A program made the translations under genes and the position numbers. The notes under the pieces are model-generated. The model saw nothing but the letters and a program-made list of their open reading frames with translations, made no database searches and was not told the DNA's origin. A stretch of 33,215 nt of DNA from JANQPX01 sp039197065 (GTDB taxonomy: Bacteria; Pseudomonadota; Alphaproteobacteria; Geminicoccales; Geminicoccaceae), in NCBI GenBank assembly GCA_039197065.1, contig JBCCUL010000027.1, forward strand, positions 1-33,215. Direction: 5' to 3'. This document shows, in pieces, positions 8,066 through 17,700 of the stretch; position 1 is the first letter of the stretch, and each line of letters opens with the position of its first letter.

Positions 8066-8452
8066 ATGATCATCGACCATCCCCTTCTCGGCCCGCGTGA
8101 TGCCGCCGAATTCGTCTATCTAGGTGACGCGTCGCTGATCGACCGACCCAATTGGCGAGACGAGAACGCCGCCGAGAAGTTTCATGACTATCTCTATATG
8201 CGCGACAACCCGGCGGGTGAGCATCAGGAGCTCTGGTATCACGAGCAAGGTGATCGCTCATGGCTGGTGGTGACCCGCGATACGCTGACCCACGACATCT
8301 TGAAGGTTGAACTGGCGAGGGATGTCGCAAGAGCGCGAGGACGGGGTCGGGACGCGGATGATGCACCGGCGGTCACCCTGACGCCGGCCGCCGCCAATGA
8401 TGATGCCGCCGCAGAGCAGCCGGCCAAAGTCGCCGGCGCTGGGAGACGTTAG
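8066..8452 (+). CDS. soxD: sarcosine oxidase-type delta subunit, zinc ligands missing
   Basis: A 128-residue protein between the beta and alpha subunit genes, the standard place for soxD. It aligns with delta subunits along IDHPLLGPRDAAEF, YMRDNPAGEHQELW, the YHEQGDRSWL stretch and TRDTLTHDI. In the canonical subunit a zinc ion is held by Cys, Cys (CPxCG near residues 6-9), His and Cys (HxxGC near 59-63). Here the N-terminal pair reads DHPLLG, so both Cys are gone, and the last Cys is Asp; only the His remains. There is no cysteine in the whole protein. The tail after residue 90 is low-complexity Arg/Ala/Asp-rich. The fold may be kept without zinc. Confidence 0.82.
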   Translation: MIIDHPLLGPRDAAEFVYLGDASLIDRPNWRDENAAEKFHDYLYMRDNPAGEHQELWYHEQGDRSWLVVTRDTLTHDILKVELARDVARARGRGRDADDAPAVTLTPAAANDDAAAEQPAKVAGAGRR

Positions 8453-8454
8453 TC

Positions 8455-11403
8455 ATGACCCAGGTCAACCGCCTTGATGGCGGCCTGATCGATCGCGGTG
8501 ACGTCCTGGACTTCACCTTCAACGATCAGCCGCTTCGAGGTTACCGGGGCGATACGCTTGCCTCCGCACTCCTGGCAAACGGCAAGCGCCTGGTGGGCCG
8601 CTCGTTCAAATATCATCGCCCCCGGGGCATCTTCACCGCCGGCTCCGAGGAGCCGAACGCCCTGGTCGAGCTGGGCGAAGGTGATAGGCGCGAGCCCAAT
8701 ACGCGGGCGACGATCACCGAGCTGTTCGCCGATCTCGCCGCCAACAGTCAGAACCATCGCGGCCCGCTCGACTTCGATCTGATGGCAGTGAACGATTTCC
8801 TGTCACCCTTCCTGAGCGCCGGCTTCTACTACAAGACCTTCATGTGGCCGAAGGCGTTTTGGGAAAAGATCTATGAGCCGATCATCCGTAACGCCGCGGG
8901 TCTTGGCCGAAGCGCGATGCTCCCGGATCCCGATCACTATGACAAAGGCTTCCTGCACGCCGACCTCCTGATCATCGGCGCCGGGCCAAGCGGCCTGGCC
9001 TCCGCCCTCGCCGCCGGTCGGGCCGGTCTTCGCGTCATCCTCTGTGATGAGGATTTTCGCTTGGGTGGCCGGCTGAACGCCGAGACGTTCGTGATCGATG
9101 ATCAAGCATGTTCGGACTGGGCCGCCTCGGCCCTTGCCGAACTTGCATCGCTGCCGAATGTCAGGTTGATGGCGCGCACCACGGTCTACGGCGTCTTCGA
9201 TCATGGCATCTACGGCGCCCTCGAGAAGAAGACAGACCATGTCGCCGACGGCGGCGGTAAGCCGAGGCAGGTGCTCTGGCGGATCTACGCCAAGCGGTCC
9301 ATTCTCGCAGCCGGCGCCATCGAACGCGGGATCGCCTTTCCGAACAATGACCGTCCCGGTGTCATGCTGGCTGGCGCGGTTCGCGCTTACGTGAACCGCT
9401 TCGCCGCAGCGCCCGGACAACGCGTCGCCGTCTTCACCAACAATGACAACGGCTGGCGCACCGCCACCGATCTGGCCGCGAAAGGTGTTGATATTGCTGC
9501 GGTGATCGACACGCGGGATGGTCCCAAACGCACCGACATCGCCGATGCCAGGATTATCATGGGCGGTCGGGTGGTCGGCACCAAGGGGCGGACAGGCCTG
9601 AAGTCAGTTCAGCTCGCCAACGGCCAGTCGATCGAAGCGGATTGCCTCGCCGTCTCCGGCGGCTGGAGCCCGAACGTCCATCTGACCTGCCACCATCGCG
9701 GCCGCCCTGTCTGGCGGGACGACATCGCCGCCTTCGTTCCGGGTGGCGACTTGCCGAAAGGCTTGAGCGTGGTCGGCGCTGCCTCCGGCTCACTAACCTT
9801 GGGATCGGCACTGCGTGAAGGATATCATGCGGGCGAGGCGATCGCCGAGGATCTCGGCAGTAAAGCCAGTGCCGGCTCGGCACCTGTAGCGGATGACGAA
9901 GTTGCTTCGATCTCGGCCTTCTGGCATGTGACCGAGGGCAAGGGGCGTGCGTGGCTGGATCTGCAAAACGACGTCACGGTCAAGGATGTCAAACTGGCGT
10001 TCAGGGAAGGTTTTCACGCGGTCGAGCATTTGAAGCGCTATACTACCCTCGGCATGGCGACCGATCAGGGCAAGACCGCGAATGTGCCAGCCCTTGCGAT
10101 CATGGCAACGCATACCGGAAAGTCGATTGCCGAAACCGGCACCACGATCTTCCGCCCACCTTATACGCCGGTGCCGATCGGCGCGCTTGCCGGCCGGGCG
10201 CGCGGCAAGGATTTTCGCCCCTACCGTCTGACGCCCAGCCATCGCTGGGCTGAAGAGCAAGGCGCCGTCTTCGTCGAGACCGGCATGTGGCTCCGAGTGC
10301 AGTGGTTCCCGAAACCGGGCGAAACCCATTGGCGCGAAAGCGTCGACCGCGAAGTCGCCGCCACCCGGAAATCCGTCGGCGTCTGTGATGTCACGACACT
10401 CGGCAAGATCGATATTCAGGGTCGGGACGCCGCCCTGTTCCTGAACAAGGTCTACGCCAACGGCTTTGCGAAACTCCCGGTCGGCAAGGTTCGCTACGGG
10501 ATCATGCTGCGCGAGGACGGGATCGTCATGGACGACGGCACCACCGCGCGACTCGGTGACAATCACTACGTCATGACCACGACGACAGCCAATGCCGGAT
10601 CGGTCTTCCGCCATCTTGAATTCTGCCGGCAATGTCTCTGGCCGGATCTGGATGTGCATCTGATTTCGACCACCGACGGCTGGGCGCAGTTCGCCGTTGC
10701 CGGTCCGAATGCGCGAAAGCTGCTGCAAAAGCTGGTGGATGCCGAACATGACATCTCCAACGAGGCCTTTCCCTTCATGGCCTGCGCGGAGCTGACCGTC
10801 TGCGGCGGCACCCCTGCCCGCCTGTTCCGCATCTCGTTTTCGGGCGAGCTTGCCTATGAGATCGCGGTGCCTGCGCGCTATGGGAACTCGATGATTCGCA
10901 CCCTCATGGCTGCCGGCGAAGCGTTTGACGTCACGCCTTATGGCACTGAGGCGCTCAGCGTGATGCGCATCGAGAAAGGTCATGCCGCCGGCAACGAACT
11001 GACCGGCACGACGACCGCGCAAGACCTTGGCCTCGGCCGCATGGTTTCGAAGAAAAAGGATTGCATCGGCAACACGCTTTCCGAACGCCCAGCGCTCAAC
11101 AGCGAAGACGGTCTTCGGCTTATGGGCTTCAGGCCGGTGGAGCGCAGTCGAGACCTTTCGGCCGGCGCACATCTCCTGGCCATGGGCAAAGCCTCATTCC
11201 TGGAGAACGACGAAGGCTGGCTGACCTCGGTCGCCTACTCGCCCGAACTCGGCGGCTCGATCGCGCTTGGCTTCATCAAGCGCGGGCATGAGCGACTGGG
11301 CGAGGTGGTCGTCGCCAACGATCCCTTGCGCGCACGCAGGATCGAGGTCGAGATCGTCTCCCCCCATTTCATCGATCCGGAAGGAGAACGGCTCCGTGCC
11401 TAG
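8455..11403 (+). CDS. soxA: sarcosine oxidase-type alpha subunit
   Basis: A 982-residue subunit of normal family length. The N-terminal 2Fe-2S-ferredoxin-like domain without a cluster covers about residues 1-100 (GDTLASALLANG, VGRSFKYHRPRGI). A dinucleotide-binding domain with IIGAGPSG at 173-180 follows. The C-terminal part from about 600 is a glycine-cleavage T-protein-like folate domain with FSGELAYEIAVPA and MRIEKGHAAGNELTGTTTAQD. In the characterised enzyme this domain passes the methyl-derived C1 unit to tetrahydrofolate, giving 5,10-methylene-THF. The gene begins 3 bp after soxD and overlaps the gamma subunit start. The folate domain supports an N-methyl or N-methylene-yielding substrate. 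Confidence 0.92.
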   Translation: MTQVNRLDGGLIDRGDVLDFTFNDQPLRGYRGDTLASALLANGKRLVGRSFKYHRPRGIFTAGSEEPNALVELGEGDRREPNTRATITELFADLAANSQNHRGPLDFDLMAVNDFLSPFLSAGFYYKTFMWPKAFWEKIYEPIIRNAAGLGRSAMLPDPDHYDKGFLHADLLIIGAGPSGLASALAAGRAGLRVILCDEDFRLGGRLNAETFVIDDQACSDWAASALAELASLPNVRLMARTTVYGVFDHGIYGALEKKTDHVADGGGKPRQVLWRIYAKRSILAAGAIERGIAFPNNDRPGVMLAGAVRAYVNRFAAAPGQRVAVFTNNDNGWRTATDLAAKGVDIAAVIDTRDGPKRTDIADARIIMGGRVVGTKGRTGLKSVQLANGQSIEADCLAVSGGWSPNVHLTCHHRGRPVWRDDIAAFVPGGDLPKGLSVVGAASGSLTLGSALREGYHAGEAIAEDLGSKASAGSAPVADDEVASISAFWHVTEGKGRAWLDLQNDVTVKDVKLAFREGFHAVEHLKRYTTLGMATDQGKTANVPALAIMATHTGKSIAETGTTIFRPPYTPVPIGALAGRARGKDFRPYRLTPSHRWAEEQGAVFVETGMWLRVQWFPKPGETHWRESVDREVAATRKSVGVCDVTTLGKIDIQGRDAALFLNKVYANGFAKLPVGKVRYGIMLREDGIVMDDGTTARLGDNHYVMTTTTANAGSVFRHLEFCRQCLWPDLDVHLISTTDGWAQFAVAGPNARKLLQKLVDAEHDISNEAFPFMACAELTVCGGTPARLFRISFSGELAYEIAVPARYGNSMIRTLMAAGEAFDVTPYGTEALSVMRIEKGHAAGNELTGTTTAQDLGLGRMVSKKKDCIGNTLSERPALNSEDGLRLMGFRPVERSRDLSAGAHLLAMGKASFLENDEGWLTSVAYSPELGGSIALGFIKRGHERLGEVVVANDPLRARRIEVEIVSPHFIDPEGERLRA

Positions 11404-11965
11404 CCTGCAGCTGGAAGCCGAACTGCCGCTCGGCGGCTTTCGCGAGAGCTTTGACGAAACGGAACTCGCCGAAGTCGCGGACATCGCGATCGTGTCGCTT
11501 GCGATCCCGCTCCAGGGTGAAGCCGCGTTCGAGGCGGCGCTTCTCGATGCCTATGGTGTTGAGAGGCCAGCAGCCGGTCAGTCGGTCATATCGAAGGATG
11601 GAAGGACGCGTTTCCTTTGGACTGCGCAGGATCAGCTTTTCGCCCTCATCGACAGCGCCAGCCCGACCACAGCTTCAGACGTCGCGGCCAAGCTGGACGG
11701 CAAGGCCTATGTCACGCTGCAATCCGACAACTGGGTTGCACTTCGACTTGCAGGCAGTCTAGCGCGCACAGCGCTGGAGCGAATCTGCCCGATCGATCTC
11801 GACGCCTCGGCCTTTCCGAAAGACCGCGTCGCACGCACCGCCATGGAGCATATGGGTGCCTTCATCTGTCGGGATGGCGAGAATTCCTTTTTGCTGTTGT
11901 CAGCCTCGTCATCGGCGAATTCCTATCTGCACGCCGTCAGAACATCGCTTCAAAACGTGGCGTAA
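11396..11965 (+). CDS. soxG: sarcosine oxidase-type gamma subunit
   Basis: A 189-residue protein in the position and of the size of soxG. The GTG start at 11396 is chosen because AAGGAG lies nine bases upstream and the protein then begins VPSLQLEAELPLGG; the gene overlaps the alpha-subunit stop by eight bases. A longer frame upstream is an out-of-frame reading of soxA. Recognisable gamma-subunit features are modest: SDNWVALRLAGSLARTALERICPIDL, split around residues 119-144, and a C-terminal FLLLSASSSANSYLHAV segment. The family is related to the T-protein fold and has a structural role in the complex. This is the last gene of the operon; a convergent gene ends 47 bp downstream. Confidence 0.87.
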   Translation: MPSLQLEAELPLGGFRESFDETELAEVADIAIVSLAIPLQGEAAFEAALLDAYGVERPAAGQSVISKDGRTRFLWTAQDQLFALIDSASPTTASDVAAKLDGKAYVTLQSDNWVALRLAGSLARTALERICPIDLDASAFPKDRVARTAMEHMGAFICRDGENSFLLLSASSSANSYLHAVRTSLQNVA

Positions 11966-12011
11966 CGAGCGCACTGCTTTCGCTTGCCGCTCCTTGACGT
12001 CACCAGCCGGC

Positions 12012-12990
12012 CTAGTTTGATCGCCCGGTATAGAGCGGCACCAGTTCGGGCTCGGCGATTTGCAGACGGATCGGTGGGAGGCCACGGGCCATCAGTTCGA
12101 GATCGTCGACCACCAGCCTGCCGATCGCTTGTCGCTCTTTTCGGATCGAGGCCGCGCGGTGGGCTGACAGGATGACGTTCGGCGCCTTTCGGATCGGATG
12201 ATCGCCAGGCAAGGGTTCTTCTGGAAAGACATCGATCGCCGCCTGCAGGTGGTTGGCGTAAAGCGCATCGGTCAAGGCATCGAAGTCGACGAGGTGCGAG
12301 CGGCTGATTAGTAAGAGAAGGCTGCCGGGCTGCATCATCTCAAGTTCATGCGCACCGATCAGCCCTTCGTTCTCGGTGGTCGGCACGGCGAGCAGGATGA
12401 CGATCCGGCTTTCACGCAGAGTCTCTTCCAACGACGCGGGCGCGCATCCCATCTGCTCGATGACGCTTTTCGGCAGCCAGGGATCATAGGCCCTGACCCG
12501 ACAGCCGAAAGGCTCGATCAGTTTGAGAAGTGACTTCGCGATCGAGCCGACCCCGATCAGACCGACGGATTGACCGAACAGCGTGAAATCCCACCCTTCA
12601 CGATCGCACTGCCAGTGCTCGTCGGCGCGCCGGAAGGTCTCATGCTCCGCAACCAAGCCACGTCCTGCCGCGAGCATCATGGCAAGCGTCATCTCGGCGA
12701 CCTGCGCACCGAAGGCGGGCGCGCAGCTGAGCACTCGGACTTGCCGTGCAAAGCAGGCGTCGTAGTCGACATCGTTTGGGAACCTGCCGGCCACTTCGAC
12801 AATCGCCTTTAGGTTCGGCGCTGTCTTCAGAAGGGCTACATCGACCTTCGGCCGCGCCGTCACCAGCGCCCACATATCGGCTGCATGACGGACGATCTCG
12901 TCTGCAGGGATGGGTTCATCCTTCGCCCAGACGACGTTCGAAAAACTCTTGAGGTGCTGGAGATCGTCCTCGGCGAAGATCTCATCGACA
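12012..12990 (-). pseudogene. D-isomer-specific 2-hydroxyacid dehydrogenase, start lost by fusion
   Basis: About 325 residues of a D-2-hydroxyacid dehydrogenase, close to full length. It has a catalytic-domain N-terminus (VDEIFAEDDLQHL), an NAD site VGLIGVGSIAKSLLKL, a catalytic-domain return IDVFPEEPLPGDHP and a catalytic His in SAHRAAS. No ATG, GTG or TTG in this frame precedes the conserved start within genuine dehydrogenase sequence. Upstream, the same frame runs out of phase through a truncated sugar-binding-protein gene. The gene therefore seems to have lost its first few codons and ribosome site when DNA was deleted. It might still be made by reinitiation or as a protein with an unrelated N-terminal tail from an ATG at 13109. 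Relatives often lie in sugar ABC operons. Confidence 0.7.
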
Positions 12991-13459
12991 CGGCGAAAAT
13001 GTCCTTGTTGTAGAACATGACGGTGGTTTCGACTGCATCGCCGACCGCCCAGAGCTTGCCATCCGAGGACGTCGTACTGACTACGGTCGGCGGGATCACC
13101 TTGTCCCAACCGAGGTCGAAGTAATAGGAGGTGAGATCGAGGACGAGGCCGCTTCCGATCACGGCAGCCGGTTGACCGGGACCCGTGCCGAACTGGAAGA
13201 CGTCCGGCCCCTCTCCTGCGCTAAGGGCCGGGACGAGGGTTGGGTTGAAGAGATCACTGCCGACGAAAGTGGTGTTGATGGTGACATCGGGATGCTCGGC
13301 CATATAGGCGTCCGCGAGCTCGGTGAAGACATTCACCGTTCCCGGCTCGCCGCCAAGCCAAAGTTCGATTTCCGTCTGCGCCGCCAAAGGGGTGGCGGCC
13401 AGCTGCAGCAAGACCGCTCCCGCCGCATAGCTCAAGAACCTGCTCGATCGCATCGTCAT
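12990..13459 (-). pseudogene. truncated sugar ABC transporter substrate-binding protein
   Basis: The start at 13459 has a strong GGGAGG box five bases upstream. The product begins with a signal peptide (MTMRSSRF to about residue 27, APLAAQ-type cleavage). It then follows a family 1 sugar-binding protein: IELWLGGEPGTVN, FTELADAYMAEHPDVTIN, GEGPDVFQFG and MFYNKDIF. Homologues continue for roughly 250 more residues. Here the match stops after NKDIFA, and the frame then reads about 40 out-of-phase residues of the dehydrogenase gene to a stop at 12860-12862. No permease or ATPase of a sugar (family 1) transporter is left nearby. The remnant cannot form a two-lobed binding protein. Confidence 0.78.
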
Positions 13460-13506
13460 GATGGCCTCCCTTTGGTTATTCATTCACGTTTACATTAGTT
13501 ACGTAA

Positions 13507-13522
13507 ATGTAATCGATTACAT
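13507..13522. promoter_or_regulatory. LacI-type operator 1 (perfect palindrome)
   Basis: ATGTAATCGATTACAT is a perfect 16-bp palindrome. It matches the TGTAAnCGnTTACA form with a central CG typical of LacI-family operators. It lies between the LacI-type gene and the ribosome site of the truncated binding-protein gene. Confidence 0.75.
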
Positions 13523-13528
13523 GAATGT

Positions 13529-13544
13529 ATGTAAAGCGTTACAT
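13529..13544. promoter_or_regulatory. LacI-type operator 2
   Basis: ATGTAAAGCGTTACAT differs from a perfect palindrome at one symmetric pair and shares the ATGTAA/TTACAT arms with operator 1. Its centre is 22 bp from the centre of operator 1, about two helical turns, so two dimers could bind on one face of the DNA. A TTTACA hexamer that could be a -35 box on the minus strand lies within it. Confidence 0.65.
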
Positions 13545-13587
13545 CGCTCTCTGCTACGTTAACCGCCATGTTGCCCATTATCAGAGA

Positions 13588-14589
13588 TTAGCCGAAATGA
13601 GCCGTCGTTTCGCGCACCACCAATTCCGTCGGCAACTGCACGACGCCCTGCTCAAAGCCTTCCCCCAGCAGACCGCGGATCATGACTGTCATGGCCTGGC
13701 GTCCGATCTCGAAACGGGGGACGCGCACGGTCGTGATGGCGGGGTTGTAGAAAGCGCCGAATTTGATGTCGTCGAACCCGACGATGGAGCAATGCGCAGG
13801 CACGGAGAGGCCGCGTGTCGCAAGTGATCGTATGGCGCCGATGGCCATTTCATCATTGCCGGCGAAGATCGCGGTCGGCGGTTCATCGAGGCTCATCAAA
13901 CGCTCGACGCCGAAGGCCGCGCAATCGATCGAGTAGTCGCCTTCATATTCGAGAGCGGATGACGGGTTCAGTCCGGCCTCGTGCAAAGCCTGGCGGTAGC
14001 CTTCCAGCTTGTCCCGGCTGCTCGCCGCCGACAGCCGGCCCGACAGATGGCCGATGCGACGATGACCGAAGGAAAGGAGATGGCGGACCGCCGATTTTGC
14101 CGCCTCGACATAGTCGATGCTGATCGATGGAAACCTGCCGTCGGGATCGTCATTGCTCGCCAGAACGATGGGCATCTCAATCCCATCTCCGATGTTCGGC
14201 GGCGCCTTCGAGCTCATGAGAACGATGCCGTCGGCCCGGCGTGCCCGCACCAGATCGACATAAGAAGCGCCGTTTTCCGGATCGGTCGACAGATCGCCGA
14301 TGAGCACGCTGTAGCCATGCTCGCGCGCCGCCTCCTCGGCCCCCTTGAAGGCTTCTGCATAGAACGGATTGGCGATGTCGGAGACCAGCACCACGACCGT
14401 ACGCGTTTCCAGGCGACGCAGACTGACCGCCATGGAATTCGGCTGATAGCCGGTGGTCTCCACCGCACGCATGACCGCCTCACGCGTCGCTTTGGCGACC
14501 ACTTTGGGATGGGAGAGCGTGCGCGAAACCGTGGCCGTGGAGACCCCGGCTATTCGGGCGACATCGCGAATGGTGCTGTGCCTGCTCAT
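13588..14589 (-). CDS. LacI-family transcriptional regulator
   Basis: A 333-residue regulator. The N-terminal helix-turn-helix and hinge (residues 1-60) read TIRDVARIAGVSTATVSRTL, then GYQPNSMAVSLR. A periplasmic-binding-protein-like effector domain follows, with VVLVSDIANPFYAEAFKGAE, FGHRRIGHLSG and PTAIFAGNDEMAIG. Full length with no damage visible. Two operator-like palindromes lie just downstream in front of the truncated sugar-binding-protein gene, so it presumably repressed that sugar operon. After the loss of the transporter it may still control the neighbouring mannosidase operon, but I saw no matching operator upstream of those genes. The effector is expected to be a sugar. Confidence 0.92.
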   Translation of the reverse strand: MSRHSTIRDVARIAGVSTATVSRTLSHPKVVAKATREAVMRAVETTGYQPNSMAVSLRRLETRTVVVLVSDIANPFYAEAFKGAEEAAREHGYSVLIGDLSTDPENGASYVDLVRARRADGIVLMSSKAPPNIGDGIEMPIVLASNDDPDGRFPSISIDYVEAAKSAVRHLLSFGHRRIGHLSGRLSAASSRDKLEGYRQALHEAGLNPSSALEYEGDYSIDCAAFGVERLMSLDEPPTAIFAGNDEMAIGAIRSLATRGLSVPAHCSIVGFDDIKFGAFYNPAITTVRVPRFEIGRQAMTVMIRGLLGEGFEQGVVQLPTELVVRETTAHFG

Positions 14590-14710
14590 ATAATGCGTCG
14601 ATGGCCCCGTCGATTCTGCAGCATTCTTTCTAGCATATAGTGATCAGCGACCGAAAAATGCCAGCGCCTCGTCCGCATCGATAGACGACGCCATTTGGCC
14701 GTCTCTTTGT

Positions 14711-17700
14711 TTACCTGTCCATAAGGCAGCGGAGCGTGACGATCTCGAAGGGGCGAAGATCGAGCGTGATGGCATTGCCGTCGATAGGCACGTCGCCTTC
14801 AGAGTCTTCGAGTAGATTGCACCTGATGACGTGAACCGGCGGCGTCTCAAATTGCAGCGTTACCGAACCTCTCCGGCGCTCGGCTTCGAACAGACGAACG
14901 ATCAGGCCCATGCCATCTTCCGCCGGTTTGACGGTTTCGATGATGGCGTTTCGCGCAAGTGTTCTTACGATCCCTTGGTCGACCTTTGCGCCTTTGGCTG
15001 CCGTGATCGGGAAGAGCCTCAACGGCGCGTTCAGCGCATAGGCTTCGCGCGGCACCTTTTCAGTCCAGTCACCGAGATGAGGCAGGAGGCTGTAGGTAAA
15101 GCGGTGCTGGCCCTGGTCCGCTTTCGGGTCGGGCATGGTGGCGCTCTTGATGAGCGAGAGCCGAAGGACGTTGTCCAGCACGTCATAGCCGTGCTTGCAG
15201 TCGTTCAGGAGAGCGACGCCGTAGTCGCGCTCACTGAGATCGGCCCATTTCTGGGCGGGCACCTCGAAACGTGCAAAGTCCCAGGACGTGTTTCGATGAG
15301 TCGCCCGCTCGATATGGCCCCATTGGATCTCGAAGGTGGCGGTCGGCGACAGGATGTCGACGGGAAAGGCGACCTTCAGGAGGTGATGCTGCTGGTGCCA
15401 GTCGACATCCGTTGCGAAATCGATGCGCTTGCTGTCGTGACGGAGCTGGATCTTCTGGACGATCCGGCTTTGGCGAAACCGGCTCTCGATTTGGATCGTC
15501 GCTCGAAGCGGACCGCGCTCGATGACGTCGATCGAGACCACGTCGTCGATGAGGGCCGGGCGGTCGTCGAAAAACACATCGATGTCCCAGGCATCCCAGC
15601 TGATCGGCCGATCCTCGAACACCTGAAGCTGATTGCCGATCACGCCCGGCACCAGAACGTCTCGAACGGCTTCCCTGTCGAAGATTCGGGTGAACGCGCC
15701 GTCCTTGGAAATCGTGATCTCGATAAGATTGTTGCTAACGCGGATGCCATCATCGTCTTCGATGACGTGAAGCCCCGTGGCCTCCCCTGCCCTCGCCGGG
15801 CCGCCTGCCAGCACCACGCAGCCATAGGCCGGGATCTCGGGAATCTGAACGAGCAGGCCGCCGTCGACGGGTTGCGTGCACAGGCTGTCAGCCGTTCGAA
15901 GATCAACGACGCCGGAGGCGTCACCCTCAATCATCACCTGCCGGCTGCTGCCGAAGGGTGACGCGTTGACGGCGAGCCATCGCGTCGACGGTTTAAAGGT
16001 TTCGGCAAGCGCGTCGACGGCTGCCCTTGCGAGCTTTCGCGCCCTGCCCTCGATGACGTGATAACGCTGCTCCGCCTCCTTCACGACCTCGCCCGTGCCG
16101 CAGCCGGGAAGGATGTCGTGGAACTGATTGAGACAGAGATCTTGCCAGAGCTCGCGAAGCGCATCCTTCGGAACGGGATAATCGGTGCGGATGTTGGCGA
16201 GAGCTAAAAGAAACTCGGCCTCATGAAGGGCGGCTTCAGATCGGCGATTGCCGCGTTTCAGCCTCGCCTGCGAGGTTAGGACGCCGCGATGGCCCTCCAT
16301 GTAGAGTTCGCCGTTCCAGACGGGAAGATCGGGCTCGCTTGCCTCCAAATGCTCGAAGACATCCCGAACCGCGCCCATGCGCAGACGCGGTGCCGCCGGC
16401 ATGCGCTCATAGGCTCTCGCCTTCGCGATCAGAGTCTCGGTCGGACCGCCGCCGCCGTCGCCATAGCCGTAGCAGATCGGCAAGATTTTCGTCGTCGATT
16501 TGCCCCGGCATTGCTCCCAGGTTCCGATCACTTCCTCGGCCGACAGGTCCGACTTGTAGCAGGTCGGGAACGGCAGATGCTGGACGTCACGCGGCGTCGT
16601 CAGGAAATGCGCGAGGATGCGTGTGCCGTCGATGCCCTGCCACCAGGTGGTGCTCGCGGGCATGGGGTTATATTGGTTCCAGCCGAGCTTGTTGGTGACG
16701 AACCAGCGAAGCTCGGCCTGCTTCATCAGCTGCGGGAGACACCAGGTAAACCCGAAACAGTCCGGCAGCCAGAGGACCGGCGTCTCTGCGTCGCCGAACG
16801 TCCGGCGAAAATAGCTTCGGCCGAGGAGAAGCTGGCGAACCAAGGCTTCTGCCCCTGGCAGATTGGTGTCCGCCTCGACCCACATGCCGCCCATCGGCTC
16901 GAAGCGGCCTTCGACGACGCGCTCTCGCACCCGCTCGAACATGGCAGGCTGATCCTGCTCGAGGAATGCGTAGAGCTGTGGCTGTGATTGGGAGAAGTGG
17001 ACGTCCTCATGCCGGTCCATCAGGCGCAGCATGTTGGCGACGGTGCGCGCCACCTTCTTTCGTCCCTGCACCACCGGCCAGAGATAAGCGATGTCGATAT
17101 GACCGTGGCCGATGGCGACGAGATCGATATCGAGCGGCAGGCCGGCGTCAGCGATGCCAGCGTCGAGAATGTCGAGAGCGCCCGGCGCCGATGCGCGCAG
17201 CGTTTCCTTGAGCGGCGCCCTGGTATCGAGCGCTTTGAAAGCGGCGTCGAGCGTGTTCAGCAGGCGATGTTTTTCCGGCCGCTCGTCGCCGAGATGATTG
17301 GCGACATCCAAGGCCACCTCGGCTTTGATGATCAGGTCGTCGAGCGTTCGATCGACGTCGACCACGGCGCATTCGCCGATGAAGAGCTTGGCCGGATCAT
17401 CGGGGCTGGGCGGCCAGCCCGTGAGGCCGGTCCATCCTTCAAGCACGAGGCGATGCGCTTTGCCGTCAGCGAGATGTGCCGCAAGCGGCGTGGTGTGATG
17501 GTAGCGATCGGCCGATCCCACGGGCTCGCCGTCGATCGACATCAGGGCTTCCGGATGGGTGAAGATGTCGCCCGCCTTACCAAGTGGCAGATGGAGGGCA
17601 GGATCGGGCCAATCCTTGGGCAGGACAAAGGACGACGCCAGATGAAAATGCGCGTCCTGCCCGGCCCAAAAGCTGTTCCAAGGCACCGTTCGCGGCGGCG

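Noticed and set aside
9793..11172. A 459-codon minus-strand open frame
   Set aside because: It lies entirely antisense within the sarcosine oxidase alpha subunit gene. Its Arg/His/Gly-rich composition shows no domain.
12860..13459. A 199-residue protein as a genuine small binding protein
   Set aside because: The last 40 or so residues are an out-of-frame reading of the dehydrogenase gene. Only the first part resembles the family.
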